Below are positions 38,192 to 47,136 of a stretch of 64,000 nt of DNA, piece by piece. Each line of letters opens with the position of its first letter. Positions within the stretch are counted from its first letter, which is position 1. Made by a program: the position numbers and the translations under genes. This DNA comes from JAAELZ01 sp965237485. GTDB taxonomy: Bacteria > Pseudomonadota > Gammaproteobacteria > Arenicellales > Poriferihabitantaceae. The DNA is taken from assembly GCA_965237485.1 (NCBI GenBank), contig CBDEFQ010000004.1, forward strand, positions 800,982-864,981. Reading direction: 5' to 3'. The notes below the pieces were generated by a model, which did not search any database, had not been told where the DNA came from, and was given only the letters and a program-made list of their open reading frames with translations.

Positions 38192-39104
38192 GAAAATGTG
38201 CAACTACCCTGAAAATTGCCGGTATGTACTCCAGCATACTTCATAGAATGGCCATGATTTCCACCATTATTTATCGCATGGTTATGTTCCGGCATTTCAT
38301 CAGTGGTCAACGTATGATCAATGCTTCCATATTGACCCGCCAACTGAGCAGCTTGATCTAAAGAAGTACGATTCTGATGATCTACACCCGCCAAGGTCTT
38401 ACCTTGCCCATCAGGAAGGGTGATAATATCTCCGTTTTCAAAACTTTCATTGCCTGTATTAGGCGCCCAAAATTTAGCTAACTCGAATAACTCTTTATAC
38501 ACTTCACCCGTCAAATCTGCACTTCCTTCATTCTTCCCGACTGTTTGCCCCTGCAAAAATAGCCAGCCCGGTGCTGGGCTCTTCTTCCTGTCATTCGAAT
38601 ATCGCCCACTAAAAACCCATCGGAGAATGATTTGCCAATATTAATGTTGCCAGAAGGCTGACCAGCGGTATCAACGGAGGCTCCTAGATTTTGACTGATT
38701 GTCCGAATCGATTCCAAAATATTTACAGGTAAATCCACCACCATAGATTGCATCAATTGAATTTTTTGTGCCGCACATTCTGTTGCCACCGTCAAGGGAT
38801 CACCCGCCATCGCGGCTAATCCAGATGCATCGGGCGCCGAACTTCCCATCTGTGTACCAAGAAAGGCCATAAACTCACTACGACCCGAGTCGTCATCCAC
38901 CCAAAGGTTTGTACTACGCTGATCAGGATCAACACGCGCACCCACGGCTTCCCAAAATACTGGGCAAGCCTTAATGACGTTTTCTGTATATTGTCCAATG
39001 AGTGCTGTGGTACTCACTGTCTCTGGCGTTTGTGCAAAAGCTAAAAACGGCGTAAAAAGCACAGCTAACAGAATATTTATCAATCTTTTAAGTAACACAG
39101 TCAT

Positions 39105-39501
39105 AGAGCCATTCTCCTATCGATTTTTTGTTGTGAACATCGGATGATACCGAACACAGGGGTTAAATTATTAACACATTGCAAGCAGACACTACATTTT
39201 GTTATCTGTAACATGTTTTGCCGCAAATAATAACACAAACTTCTATCGCGTTAATTAATGAACGAAACGCCTACATAAAGAAAATAAGGCTCACCATCTT
39301 ACCTATCCAGATATTTAAACGCTATGACATTTGTCACAGACTTTTTTGTTTATTTATGTTAGTGCCTTATGAAAATTTTTCTCAAGAATTCTAAATTAGC
39401 AAGATAAATACAAATATTAACAAAATAATCACATCGCAAGTTGCGATTTTTATCTTTTAATATCAAAAGAATAGCTTGTAGATGGATGAATACGCTATTT
39501 T
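39105..39501 (+). promoter_or_regulatory. Gene-free leader of the cargo operon with a shared 15-bp motif
   Basis: No gene is seen in these ~400 AT-rich bases. GAACGAAACGCCTAC at 39260-39274, followed by CTACATAAAG, recurs at 43278-43292, where CTACATAAAG precedes it. Both copies lie upstream of minus-strand operons of the island (collar/RHS cargo here, alpA/replication there). A shared operator is likely; the regulator is unknown. Confidence 0.45.
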
Positions 39502-39753
39502 TTAATCGATACTACGGACAAGTTGATGACTATCTTTGCTAATTTTTTGAATAAGTCGCCTACGTGATTTTTCCATTTTGGAATAACGTCCATGTTTCCA
39601 GTTCCCACAACGAGCTAACCCTGTTTGCGTTTTCGGGCCTGTAGATAAGCCGCCATGCAATCGACACCTTCCATTTTTCATGGGTTTTTCTCTACATGGC
39701 ACATCCAACCGAGTTTTAGCCCCGCAAAAACCAACAATGGGTTTATTGTTCAT
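39502..39753 (-). CDS. HGGxSTG-type small Cys/His protein
   Basis: This 83-residue protein has C-x8-C (CGAKTRLDVPC) followed by GRCRLHGGLSTGPKTQTGL, the well-known HGG-x-STGPKT motif. It occurs in many phage and island proteins of unknown role, often near terminase-like or packaging genes. Two Cys, one Cys and the His could bind zinc. The gene follows 39756-40410 after two bases, and this order is a recurring pair in mobile elements. Function unproven. Confidence 0.7.
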   Translation of the reverse strand: MNNKPIVGFCGAKTRLDVPCREKPMKNGRCRLHGGLSTGPKTQTGLARCGNWKHGRYSKMEKSRRRLIQKISKDSHQLVRSID

Positions 39754-39755
39754 TT

Positions 39756-40410
39756 TTAGATACCCCCCTGATTCTTTTCTGAGTTTTTATTATTAGCTCC
39801 TGAATCCACATTCCCAATAATGGCTTGCCCACCCTCATTAACATGCACATGCTCCACGGTCATTTTTTGCTGACCTTTACCGCGATGTTTGTCTAATGCG
39901 GCAACTTGGGCCGCGAATGTACGCGATAATTTATTGACCTCTCGCAAATAAAGCACCTGCCCTTCATAGGGCTGATGTTCAATGGCTGCACGTTTAGCCG
40001 ATTCCATCATGAGTAGATGAATAGACACCATTTGATTGATTAACAAGGCTTCTACGGCATCTTGAGGCTTAAATTCATTTACCATTGCGATGGCAAAATT
40101 ATAACTTTCCACATTATCAGTACCCGTTTGTCTGGAAACATTATAAAGTTGGTGAGCCAACTGCAATCCGACACCTTGATAATTAATACCATAATTTTTA
40201 GCCAATTTAATTTGTAACAACGCCTCATCTACCGTTTTATTACCACTAATTTCAGGCGCAATCATTTTATCTTTTTTGTCCTTCTCATATTTCGGCGGTG
40301 AGTTATCACTTAAAAAGCCATTTTGTATTTTCTTTAATGAGAGTTTGATCAGACTCAGACAATGATTTAATGGCCTCTTGAATAGTGATCTGTAATAATT
40401 TTTTAGGCAT
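39756..40410 (-). pseudogene. Mobile-element protein with VEHVHVNEGGQAIIGNV motif, apparently frameshifted
   Basis: The best start is ATG 40410 (MPKKLLQITIQEAIKSLSES), with GGAGA upstream. The frame runs into a stop after WLFK. One extra base in CTTTTTAAG near 40,305 would join it to LSDNSPPKYEKDKKDKM and the long second frame. That frame ends with RTFAAQVAALDKHRGKGQQK and the motif VEHVHVNEGGQAIIGNV. I know this ending as a recurrent partner of HGGxSTG proteins in phage-like islands. Corrected length is about 217 aa. Confidence 0.6.
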
Positions 40411-40507
40411 GAATTATTTCTCCAATAGGGGGTGAAAATAAGGTACTGCGACAACTCAGACATACAGCGACAATAATCACTGTCCAAGTGCCAGAGAAAG
40501 GGGCATA

Positions 40508-40538
40508 AACCCCTGTCGGTACTACGCCGACAAGGGTT
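40508..40538 (+). promoter_or_regulatory. Strong hairpin upstream of the conserved pair
   Basis: AACCCCTGTCGG (40508-40519) pairs with CCGACAAGGGTT (40527-40538), 11 of 12 bases, with a 7-base loop. It lies between the RepA-like gene and the next start. Similar GTCGG hairpins are common in P4-type satellites and may act in RNA processing or control. The role is inferred. Confidence 0.4.
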
Positions 40539-40584
40539 ATTCCCTATAGGTGTTGTAGTAGTAGAAATAGCAGAAATGAAATAG

Positions 40585-41787
40585 TTAAAATTCATCGTCT
40601 TCACCCTCATTTTCTAGGTACTGTGACAAGCCTACACTGGAAGTTGTCGCTGTTGGTTTAAGGTAGGTTTGACGTGACCCTTGGCTACTATCTTTGGGAA
40701 GTTTTTCGTTAATTAACTGTCCCTCAGCGAGTAATTGTTCAACCGCAGACTTAATCTCACGAACAGTCATGTCAATTTCACTTTGATAACCTTCCGCCAA
40801 TCTCGTTTTTGTCAGGTAGGCTCCTGATTTTAGTTTCGACCCAATAAAACGTAATAACTGTGCTTTACGCATTTTAGTTTGGTCTTCTTCTGAAACAGGG
40901 GGTGGCAAATGAAAATAATCGAATGTCCATCCTTCTCGCTGGATATAAATATCCGATTGCTTTTGCGCATAACTCAATTTTGGCGTACTCAGCACCAAAA
41001 CATCATCATCTACAGATAATCCTATAGGCAATGATCCCATTGACTTGTCCCACTGATGTAATACCGATACCATTCTAGCTCCATCTGATAATGCCGACCC
41101 ACCCCGACCCGCATACTGATCTTTTACTTTATCTCTCGCCACGGACTGCCCCGTATGATGAATAAAGCGCACGCAGCAATTAAGTCCTTTACGGATGCGC
41201 CTGCCTGCGGTAATTAAAGCTTGTTCATTGTCATTCACTGCCTGCTCAGAAGCCCCGAATGAAACTAAAGGGTCAAAGACAATTAATGATAAATCATCGT
41301 CTTTAAATTGTTCTACAATGGCATCTGGCAATACACTCAATACAATGTCCCTGCGGGTCTCCACCAATTTAATACCTAGCCCTGAAACATCTAAAATACG
41401 CACTTCATGACGCACAATAGTCCGTTGCTCTGGTGTCAAATTAAGGGCATCCATCAATTTACCCAATCGTGCTACACAGATTTCTCGTGAATCCTCAGCA
41501 GTAATGAGCAAACAACGGCCTTTGGATTTAAGTTCATATCCCCAAAATCCGATACCTAAGACAATATGAATCATTTCGTACAGAACTAATGTGGTTTTAC
41601 CCGTTCCTCCTGCCGCGACCAATATGGCCACATCAGCGTAAAGATAATCTTGCACAATGACACGAGGGCTAAGTTTTGCTGATTTTTCTTCGGCCTCTGT
41701 AATAGGCTCAACAATCAAATCATATTGTTTCGGCTCTAACCGATTTGGCTCACCAACTGGCTCAAAATGTAAAATATTATCGTCCAT
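40585..41787 (-). CDS. RepA-like AAA ATPase (replicative helicase type)
   Basis: This 400-residue protein has Walker A at about 55-65 (ILVAAGGTGKTTL), a RecA-type Walker B (LSLIVFDPLVSFGASEQA), then FIHHTGQ as the sensor-like motif. The core matches RepA/AAA_25 hexameric helicases of plasmids and satellites. The C-terminal 100 residues look like a winged-helix (LRFIGSKLKSGAYLTKTRLA). It follows the Toprim gene by one base, so the two form a replication module of the island. Confidence 0.8.
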   Translation of the reverse strand: MDDNILHFEPVGEPNRLEPKQYDLIVEPITEAEEKSAKLSPRVIVQDYLYADVAILVAAGGTGKTTLVLYEMIHIVLGIGFWGYELKSKGRCLLITAEDSREICVARLGKLMDALNLTPEQRTIVRHEVRILDVSGLGIKLVETRRDIVLSVLPDAIVEQFKDDDLSLIVFDPLVSFGASEQAVNDNEQALITAGRRIRKGLNCCVRFIHHTGQSVARDKVKDQYAGRGGSALSDGARMVSVLHQWDKSMGSLPIGLSVDDDVLVLSTPKLSYAQKQSDIYIQREGWTFDYFHLPPPVSEEDQTKMRKAQLLRFIGSKLKSGAYLTKTRLAEGYQSEIDMTVREIKSAVEQLLAEGQLINEKLPKDSSQGSRQTYLKPTATTSSVGLSQYLENEGEDDEF

Positions 41788-41788
41788 G

Positions 41789-42778
41789 TCACACCTTTAA
41801 CGATTGCAACTGTTCTTTTACCCACGCCATACCATCCGCTTTCATTACATCATTAAAATCAGCTTTACGCCGAATGCCGTCTTGATAATGAGGAATAATA
41901 ACGTCACCACCCACGGCCTTTGCTGCTTTAATTGCTGCACTAATTCCCGTATTTATTTTTGAGTCCAGTTTATAATCATCGTCCGCAGTGAAGATAAAAC
42001 GACATTGTGGTAGGGCTAAACGCAGTTCTTTGGCAACTGGCAATAGATTATGGGCATCAACCGCCATAATTGTTGGCAGTTTAGTTGCCTCAAAGATGGT
42101 CGCGGCAGTGCTATATCCTTCTGCCATGAACAAGACCTGCTTTGGTTGGATTCCTAGCAGATGAAAACAACCTCGCTTCGCACCTCCCGTAAGCAAAATT
42201 TTACTGCCATTCGGATTGATAAATTGAAGACTGTGTAGCACACCCGATACATCCCGTAGCGGAATGACTAAACGATCACCTGATAGCTTAACACCATACG
42301 GTTTAACGCGTTTATGGCTTAAATAGGCATGTCTAGTTGCATCAATCGATTTATTCCAAACAATCTCGGCGAAAATTCTCGCTCTTGCTCGACGTTTATT
42401 TTGTTGCTGCTTATAAACCTGTCTAGCCCTTTGAATATGTTGAGAAATTTGATAATGTTCATACGGTGACAACGGTTTTGAGAAACGACTATGCCATTTA
42501 TGGTAACCCTCGACTCGATGATCACCAAACACACCGACATAAAAACCATTATTTTTATACAAAACATACCAACACTTTTTACTGTTAGGCTTATCATTCA
42601 GTGCGGTATAAGGTCGCATGATACCGTCAGCATATATCGATTCATCTGTACCTATGCCTACATCGAATTGCGCCTGCTTGAACGATAAAACAATCTCTGT
42701 CTCTGTGGTATAATGCGAGTTTGAGTTCTTGGAATAGCCCTTACTTTGGTCGGTGGGGCTTTTCTGTTTCTGGGTCAT
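41789..42778 (-). CDS. Toprim-domain (primase-like) protein
   Basis: The start is ATG 42778 (MTQKQKSPTDQSK), overlapping the previous stop as TAATG, preferred to the longer frame. The 329-residue protein has a N-terminal region of plasmid/phage primases (DDIRHAYLSHKRVKPYGVKL-like) and a Toprim_3 fold: the Glu in VLFMAEGYSTAATIFEATKL and the Asp pair in FIFTADDDYKLD. Together with the RepA-like ATPase it probably starts replication of the excised island. A zinc-finger part seems absent. Confidence 0.75.
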   Translation of the reverse strand: MTQKQKSPTDQSKGYSKNSNSHYTTETEIVLSFKQAQFDVGIGTDESIYADGIMRPYTALNDKPNSKKCWYVLYKNNGFYVGVFGDHRVEGYHKWHSRFSKPLSPYEHYQISQHIQRARQVYKQQQNKRRARARIFAEIVWNKSIDATRHAYLSHKRVKPYGVKLSGDRLVIPLRDVSGVLHSLQFINPNGSKILLTGGAKRGCFHLLGIQPKQVLFMAEGYSTAATIFEATKLPTIMAVDAHNLLPVAKELRLALPQCRFIFTADDDYKLDSKINTGISAAIKAAKAVGGDVIIPHYQDGIRRKADFNDVMKADGMAWVKEQLQSLKV

Positions 42779-43026
42779 TATCTGGCCTCCTTGATTTGCG
42801 TATTTTTCAAAAAATATTTGGCAAAACAATGATCTGTACCACCTGGGTTATGGTCTCTGACCATCACGGTGACGATATTGAACCCTTTTTTACGCAATTC
42901 GTTGATACGTCCCGCTGGATGAGGAATATCTAATTTAAAACGGCTTTCAGGGGTGGTAATTGAACCGTATTTCTTAAGATAAGCTAAAATACGTTGACGT
43001 TGGGCAGAGGTTGCGTGAGTTTTCAT
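42778..43026 (-). CDS. Small winged-helix/HTH protein
   Basis: This 82-residue protein has SAQRQRILAYLKKYGSITTPESRFKLDIPHPAGRINELRKKGFNI in its first half, the pattern of helix-turn-helix proteins common in phages and islands, where LDI-x-R-INELRKKG-Y/F-NI is the recognition and wing part. It lies between AlpA and Toprim genes with overlaps or 1-base gaps. It probably binds DNA in replication or in gene control of the island. Confidence 0.65.
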   Translation of the reverse strand: MKTHATSAQRQRILAYLKKYGSITTPESRFKLDIPHPAGRINELRKKGFNIVTVMVRDHNPGGTDHCFAKYFLKNTQIKEAR

Positions 43027-43027
43027 C

Positions 43028-43228
43028 CTACTGCCCTCCAGTCATATGCTTTTCGATAAAAGCATCAAGGTCAGATTGAAAATAAACGGCTTTTCGACCT
43101 GCTTTCAGGTAAGGCAGTCGGTAACGGCCTGTGCAGGCCCATACGGATAAAGTGCCTTCAGTAACGCCTAGATATTTGGCGGCTTCTTTTCGTGTGAGGC
43201 GACTGCCTCGTTGAGAATGGTTTAGCAT
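43028..43228 (-). CDS. AlpA/excisionase-like regulator
   Basis: This 66-residue MerR-like HTH_17 protein has LTRKEAAKYLGVTEGTLSVW for the helix-turn-helix, LPYLKAGRKAVYFQSDLDAF for the wing, and a short tail. AlpA-type proteins switch on excision and integrase genes of P4-like elements. The shared 15-bp motif lies at 43278-43292, 50 bases upstream of its start, so it may be its own operator or its target. Confidence 0.75.
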   Translation of the reverse strand: MLNHSQRGSRLTRKEAAKYLGVTEGTLSVWACTGRYRLPYLKAGRKAVYFQSDLDAFIEKHMTGGQ

Positions 43229-43355
43229 CGTAATACCCCATATAAGTTATTTGATGCTAATTAATTATCTACATAAAGAACGAAACGCCTACTCCAATAA
43301 TTAGTAAAGTTTTTTACGCGCCATTTTTAATGTTTAAAAAAAGCGCGCACTTTGT

Positions 43356-44231
43356 CTAGCCAATAAAGTTCTCACTTTTTAAATCATCATAGTCCATGAA
43401 ACGTTTATAGGCATTTTCTTTGAATTCTTTTTTAATTTGCTGAAATAATGGGTGGATTGTTTTGCCGATATAATCTCTTGAATGGCCTTGATTGGGATAT
43501 AACAAATCAACCAAAAATTGCTTTGTTATCGTTTTTTTGTGCGCTTTTTGCCATAACAATAGATCATAATAGGCAAGAATTCGATAGTTTATTCTTTTGG
43601 CTTTATCAATAAGTAATGGCTTCCCTTGTTTTTTATCATCAATTTCAACTCGTTTTTGTGTCAACCACTCCTTAAATTCCTCGATAATCTGAGTATCTGA
43701 ATACCGCAAATCAACAAGTAAGCGTGCTTGTTTTACATCTAAAATTTCTATTGCTTCACGCGCTCGTTTAATTTTTGCATTGTGGATGAATTTTTCCAAA
43801 GCATCAGAGCCTTTTAGGTCCGTCACTTGCATCTCTTTACGTGCATGCTCAACACACGAATTAACAAATGTCATATATTCAACCAAATCACAAACACTCA
43901 ATTCTTTGGTTGGTGGTAAAGATTGATGAAACTCAATATCATGCAACTGAAAATCATGTTTTTTAGAAGAATTAGGCTCAAGAGGTTCATCCAACTGCTC
44001 AATTTCTCCGTCAGATAATTGGATGGGTTCATCTAATATGTCTTTCTGGAATTGTTGTTTCCATGCATCAATATGGTGTATTGGCATGACAGATAGCAGT
44101 TTTTCTGTCGTTTCCCTAAGCATAAAATGGCACAACCACTCCATTGTATCAAGATGACTTTCCTGATCGTACTTATCAATATCGAATCCAATAATCTCAT
44201 CCTTATTTTTAATTTTGACAACTTTCCCCAT
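43356..44231 (-). CDS. DUF6387-like protein
   Basis: This 291-residue protein is mostly helical and acidic in the middle. Near the end the segment INYRILAYYDLLLWQKAHKK, followed by QFLVDLLYPNQGHSRDYIGKT, resembles DUF6387, a family found beside integrases of genomic islands. There is no known reaction. It sits 45 bases downstream of the integrase stop on the same strand. The family call is from memory of the motif and should be treated as tentative. Confidence 0.5.
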   Translation of the reverse strand: MGKVVKIKNKDEIIGFDIDKYDQESHLDTMEWLCHFMLRETTEKLLSVMPIHHIDAWKQQFQKDILDEPIQLSDGEIEQLDEPLEPNSSKKHDFQLHDIEFHQSLPPTKELSVCDLVEYMTFVNSCVEHARKEMQVTDLKGSDALEKFIHNAKIKRAREAIEILDVKQARLLVDLRYSDTQIIEEFKEWLTQKRVEIDDKKQGKPLLIDKAKRINYRILAYYDLLLWQKAHKKTITKQFLVDLLYPNQGHSRDYIGKTIHPLFQQIKKEFKENAYKRFMDYDDLKSENFIG

Positions 44232-44276
44232 GTGTTCCTCTATTTAATTGATAAACTGAAAGTTTGTAAGAGGCCA

Positions 44277-45545
44277 TCAAGCATATAATGGCACTACTTC
44301 CCCTTGTTTTTGTTTTGCATGCATTAAAATAAAATCAGTAATTCTTTGGGTAGCCTTACGCAATCGCTCAATATCCGTACCTACGTAGCCCAATGTAACA
44401 TCTGTTTGCTCGCCCGTGCGGTGGTTGACTAAGCGCTTTACGGCGTAGGTAGATATATCCAAGCTTTCTGCATAAGTAATGAAAGACCGTCTAAGGTCGT
44501 GCAAGGAAAAATGAACATTTGAAGCGTTTTTTACCGCAGCCATTTGTTTTCTCATATCTACGATATGCCCTATTTTATTACTTGATGTAAATACCCATTC
44601 CTGATTCTCTGAGATGTGCTCTTTAAGCATATTTTCAATATAACTACTCATCGGTAATGTGACATCCTCACCATTTTTTGTATCTCTCAAAATAAAAGTA
44701 TGAGTTCTAAAATCCACATCTTCAACCAACAATCGAGCAGATTCTGCTCGCCGGGCCCCTGTAAACAATAAAAACAAAAAGTACACACTAGCAGTCTTGT
44801 TCGTCAATTCACCCACACCAATAAACCAGTCCGCTAATTCGGATGGATGAATATAGGTTTTTCTTCGCTTAACCTTGTTCCAACTGCGACTTTCAGAAAG
44901 AATATTAACAGGGTTAGACGGAAATATGAGTGAACCATCAGGCAATTTGTATTCTGAACGGGCGAAATTAAATAATGCACGTAATACCCGCATGGCATTG
45001 TTGGCTCTGGCTTTACTAGCCTGACTACGAAGACGATGCTGTTCTTTAACTATTGATTCCGAAATACTCAATAATGGTTTATTAAGCCAATCAGACCAAG
45101 TCTCATTGATGGCTTTTTGGTAATCGATTCTAGTACTGTCTTTAATTTCACGATGTTGCAAATAATCCCCTAATACATCAGATAGTGTTGTTTTTTTGAT
45201 CTTATCTTGTGTCTTACTATTTTCTCTATCTAGCTGCGCTTGTTTACGTTGCTCCGTAGGATGTATGCCCGAGATTAATAAATTTTGAAACTCTCGTGCA
45301 ATATTTCTAGCTTGCTCAATAGTTGTTTTAGGGTATTCACCACAACGTAAACGAATGGTACGGCAATCACGTTTGAAATACTGGGTTAAGACAAAATGCT
45401 TAGAACCCACATCCGAAACTACAAGCCCAAAACCCTTAAGTTGCACGGATTTTTTATTATCATCCAGATAGTAATCACGTTTCCCAGATTGGGCGGAAGG
45501 GATATTATCAATGGTAGCTTTGGTAAAGTTAATGGTTTTAGCCAT
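44277..45545 (-). CDS. P4-like tyrosine integrase (island integrase)
   Basis: This 422-residue protein has the Arm DNA-binding domain (GFGLVVSDVGSKHFVLTQYF) in the first 100 residues, a SAM-like core-binding part, and the catalytic domain. The first Arg is in LLFTGARRAESARLLVEDVD, HxxRR in HFSLHDLRRSFITYAESLDI, the late His in LVNHRTGEQT and Tyr in DVTLGYVGTD. It is 169 bases from the right attachment site and probably inserted the 33-kb island into the tRNA 3' end. Confidence 0.9.
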   Translation of the reverse strand: MAKTINFTKATIDNIPSAQSGKRDYYLDDNKKSVQLKGFGLVVSDVGSKHFVLTQYFKRDCRTIRLRCGEYPKTTIEQARNIAREFQNLLISGIHPTEQRKQAQLDRENSKTQDKIKKTTLSDVLGDYLQHREIKDSTRIDYQKAINETWSDWLNKPLLSISESIVKEQHRLRSQASKARANNAMRVLRALFNFARSEYKLPDGSLIFPSNPVNILSESRSWNKVKRRKTYIHPSELADWFIGVGELTNKTASVYFLFLLFTGARRAESARLLVEDVDFRTHTFILRDTKNGEDVTLPMSSYIENMLKEHISENQEWVFTSSNKIGHIVDMRKQMAAVKNASNVHFSLHDLRRSFITYAESLDISTYAVKRLVNHRTGEQTDVTLGYVGTDIERLRKATQRITDFILMHAKQKQGEVVPLYA

Positions 45546-45714
45546 TTACGCCTCTAATTTTTAAGGACACTAATAGGACACTATTGTCGGTATATTTTGG
45601 TTAAACTCAGATAATGGCAAAAATTGACCACGCCCGTTTAATATCATATGTTTATACGAAGTTTGATGTGTCTATTATACTGGATCAATCTCCATTAATA
45701 CAATAAACTTAGGA

Positions 45715-45760
45715 CTCATAATCCATTGGTCGTAGGTTCAAGTCCTACCGGGCCCACCAT
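45715..45760 (+). repeat. Attachment site att2: 46-bp tRNA 3'-end repeat
   Basis: Identical over 46 bases to 12,738-12,783. The upstream bases (GGA before CTCATAA) pair with TCC and could be the end of a tRNA anticodon stem, but no 5' tRNA half is present. Integrase genes lie on both sides, one for the island to the left and one for an element to the right. Confidence 0.85.
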
Positions 45761-45835
45761 ATTTTTCAATGACTTAAAGCCGTTTTTCCATTTCCCCCAA
45801 AACCCCTTGCGGGAGTTTTGCGGGGATTTGCAGGA

Positions 45836-46915
45836 TTACAACATTGATCTTCGTAGTAGAACTAACTCTGGTTTATCAGTATCGCGCTTTGAAACGAGAT
45901 TTGCTGCTTCAATCAGTTTAGATAAATCTGCTGCCGAATAATGGGTTGTAATCCTATGGGAACGATGACCCAAAAGGTCTTGTCTATCCTCAAATGACAC
46001 ACCAGCTTCACGTAATCTAGCGCCGAAAGTGTGCTTAAGGTCATGAACTCTTAAGCTAGGAATCCCAGCCTTTTGACGAGCTGTTTTCCAAGCTGAGTTC
46101 ATAATTCGCTGAGTAGGTTTCCCTCGAAATGTAAAAACACTTTCTGGGTGTCTACCACGAACCTTATTAACAATCGCTTTGGCTGCATCATTCAACACAA
46201 CCAGGCGATCATCCGAGTTTTTGACATACTCCCCTGGAATTAGAAACAGAGACGTATCAAACTGAGGAACTGGTATTTCCCAATCCCACCTTAGCTTTGA
46301 TATTTCCCCGTCTCTGCATCCCGTATGAACAGCAAAGGTTGCCATATTGAAAAGATGTTCTGGTAAATAAGAAAACATCTTTTCTTGTTCCGACCAACTT
46401 AAGGGATAAGGCTTTCGCATATTCTTATCGGGCAATAACCGAATTTTAGGTGGATGAACGAGCCAGCTTAGCCCATTATCGTCTACCCAATCGGTTGCTG
46501 CGAGATTGAGAATATGGCGAACAATCTTTAAACCATGATTGATCGTACCAACGGCAACATTTTGCTTTTTACGGAATTTAATCCAAGGTTGCAAAGTGCC
46601 CATATGCATCCGATCAATTCGCTCATCTCGAATCCAAGGCATAATGCCTTTGAGTCGGCTAATGTCACTATCAAGGCTACGCTTTTGCGTATTCTCTTTA
46701 GCAAACTTAATAGCGGCTTGCTCGAATGTTCTTACTGGCCTTACTCCATAAACTGAAGCTTGGCGCATTTCTTCACTTAATCGGGTCAAATACCGTTGAG
46801 CTTCAGCAAGTTCAGCTGTTCCAGTGCTTCGACAAATACGCCTTCCGCTTAAGTGTTTATCAATGTGCCAGACACCTCCTCGAAAGAAGAGTCTAGCAGT
46901 GCGTTTACGTCCCAT
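45836..46915 (-). CDS. Second tyrosine integrase (element to the right of att2)
   Basis: This 359-residue phage integrase is of a different subfamily from the island enzyme, with a short N-terminal domain (MGRKRTARLFFRGGVWHIDK). Catalytic residues: Arg in AVHTGCRDGEISKLRW, the box HDLKHTFGARLREAG, and HRSHRITTHYSAADL with the Tyr. Its stop is 76 bases from att2, the usual int-att order. It probably belongs to a separate element that entered the same site. Note HxxK instead of HxxR in HDLKH, which is also known in this group. Confidence 0.88.
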   Translation of the reverse strand: MGRKRTARLFFRGGVWHIDKHLSGRRICRSTGTAELAEAQRYLTRLSEEMRQASVYGVRPVRTFEQAAIKFAKENTQKRSLDSDISRLKGIMPWIRDERIDRMHMGTLQPWIKFRKKQNVAVGTINHGLKIVRHILNLAATDWVDDNGLSWLVHPPKIRLLPDKNMRKPYPLSWSEQEKMFSYLPEHLFNMATFAVHTGCRDGEISKLRWDWEIPVPQFDTSLFLIPGEYVKNSDDRLVVLNDAAKAIVNKVRGRHPESVFTFRGKPTQRIMNSAWKTARQKAGIPSLRVHDLKHTFGARLREAGVSFEDRQDLLGHRSHRITTHYSAADLSKLIEAANLVSKRDTDKPELVLLRRSML

Positions 46916-47136
46916 AATTCACCTCTTAAAAGTTGAGCGGGACGCCTGTTGCGCTTCTTATATTCGTCTGCGAAGGCGTCTAAGTCAAGTCTGTCGAACG
47001 CTATTCCTTGTATTCCAATACGAATTTCTGATAAATATGGCCTTGCTTCTATATTAAATCGATTTCGATCAAATCCTAGATACACAGCTACATCTCGAAG
47101 GCGGATAAAGCGTGGGATAATGGGAGTAGCTCTCAT
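46849..47136 (-). CDS. Excisionase-like DNA-binding protein
   Basis: This 95-residue protein begins MRATPIIPRFIRLRDVAVYL and continues GFDRNRFNIEARPYLSEIRI, then RLDLDAFADEYKKRN, an AlpA/Xis-type winged helix. Proteins of this form often precede phage integrases, where they set the direction of recombination. It overlaps the integrase start by 67 bases in another frame, giving coupled translation. Confidence 0.65.
   Translation of the reverse strand: MRATPIIPRFIRLRDVAVYLGFDRNRFNIEARPYLSEIRIGIQGIAFDRLDLDAFADEYKKRNRRPAQLLRGELWDVNALLDSSFEEVSGTLINT

Larger units (their letters stand above)
36594..38221 (+). mobile_element. IS3-like element, copy 2
   Basis: The element is 1,628 bp, the same length and ends as copy 1. 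A 4-bp target duplication GTAT (36590-36593, 38222-38225) flanks it. Removal restores KYAGVHTHTMRIYKASP in frame in the collar protein. The two copies differ at only a few bases. Confidence 0.9.
36292..39104 (-). pseudogene. Secreted tail-collar-like (MdpB-type) protein, split by IS and frameshifted
   Basis: The start at ATG 39104 follows GGAGAA. A signal peptide is clear (LINILLAVLFTPFLAFAQ). After a ~160-residue alpha-helical part, a collar-type domain begins PGWLFLQGQTVG, with LPDGQGKTLAGVD, TLTTDEMPEHNHAINNGGNH, several G-N-H-x-H repeats, and a conserved final MQPTLFVNMAMKY. The frame breaks near 38,585 (one base missing in GAAGAAGAGC), and the IS3-like copy 2 (36594-38221) splits it at HSMKYAGVH/THTMRIY. 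Corrected length is 393 aa. Collar domains occur in phage fibres and in secreted microcystin-dependent-like proteins. Confidence 0.75.

Noticed and set aside
45715..45760. Complete tRNA gene at the right copy
   Set aside because: GGA before the anticodon loop fits, but no D arm or 5' acceptor strand is found in the preceding 80 bases.
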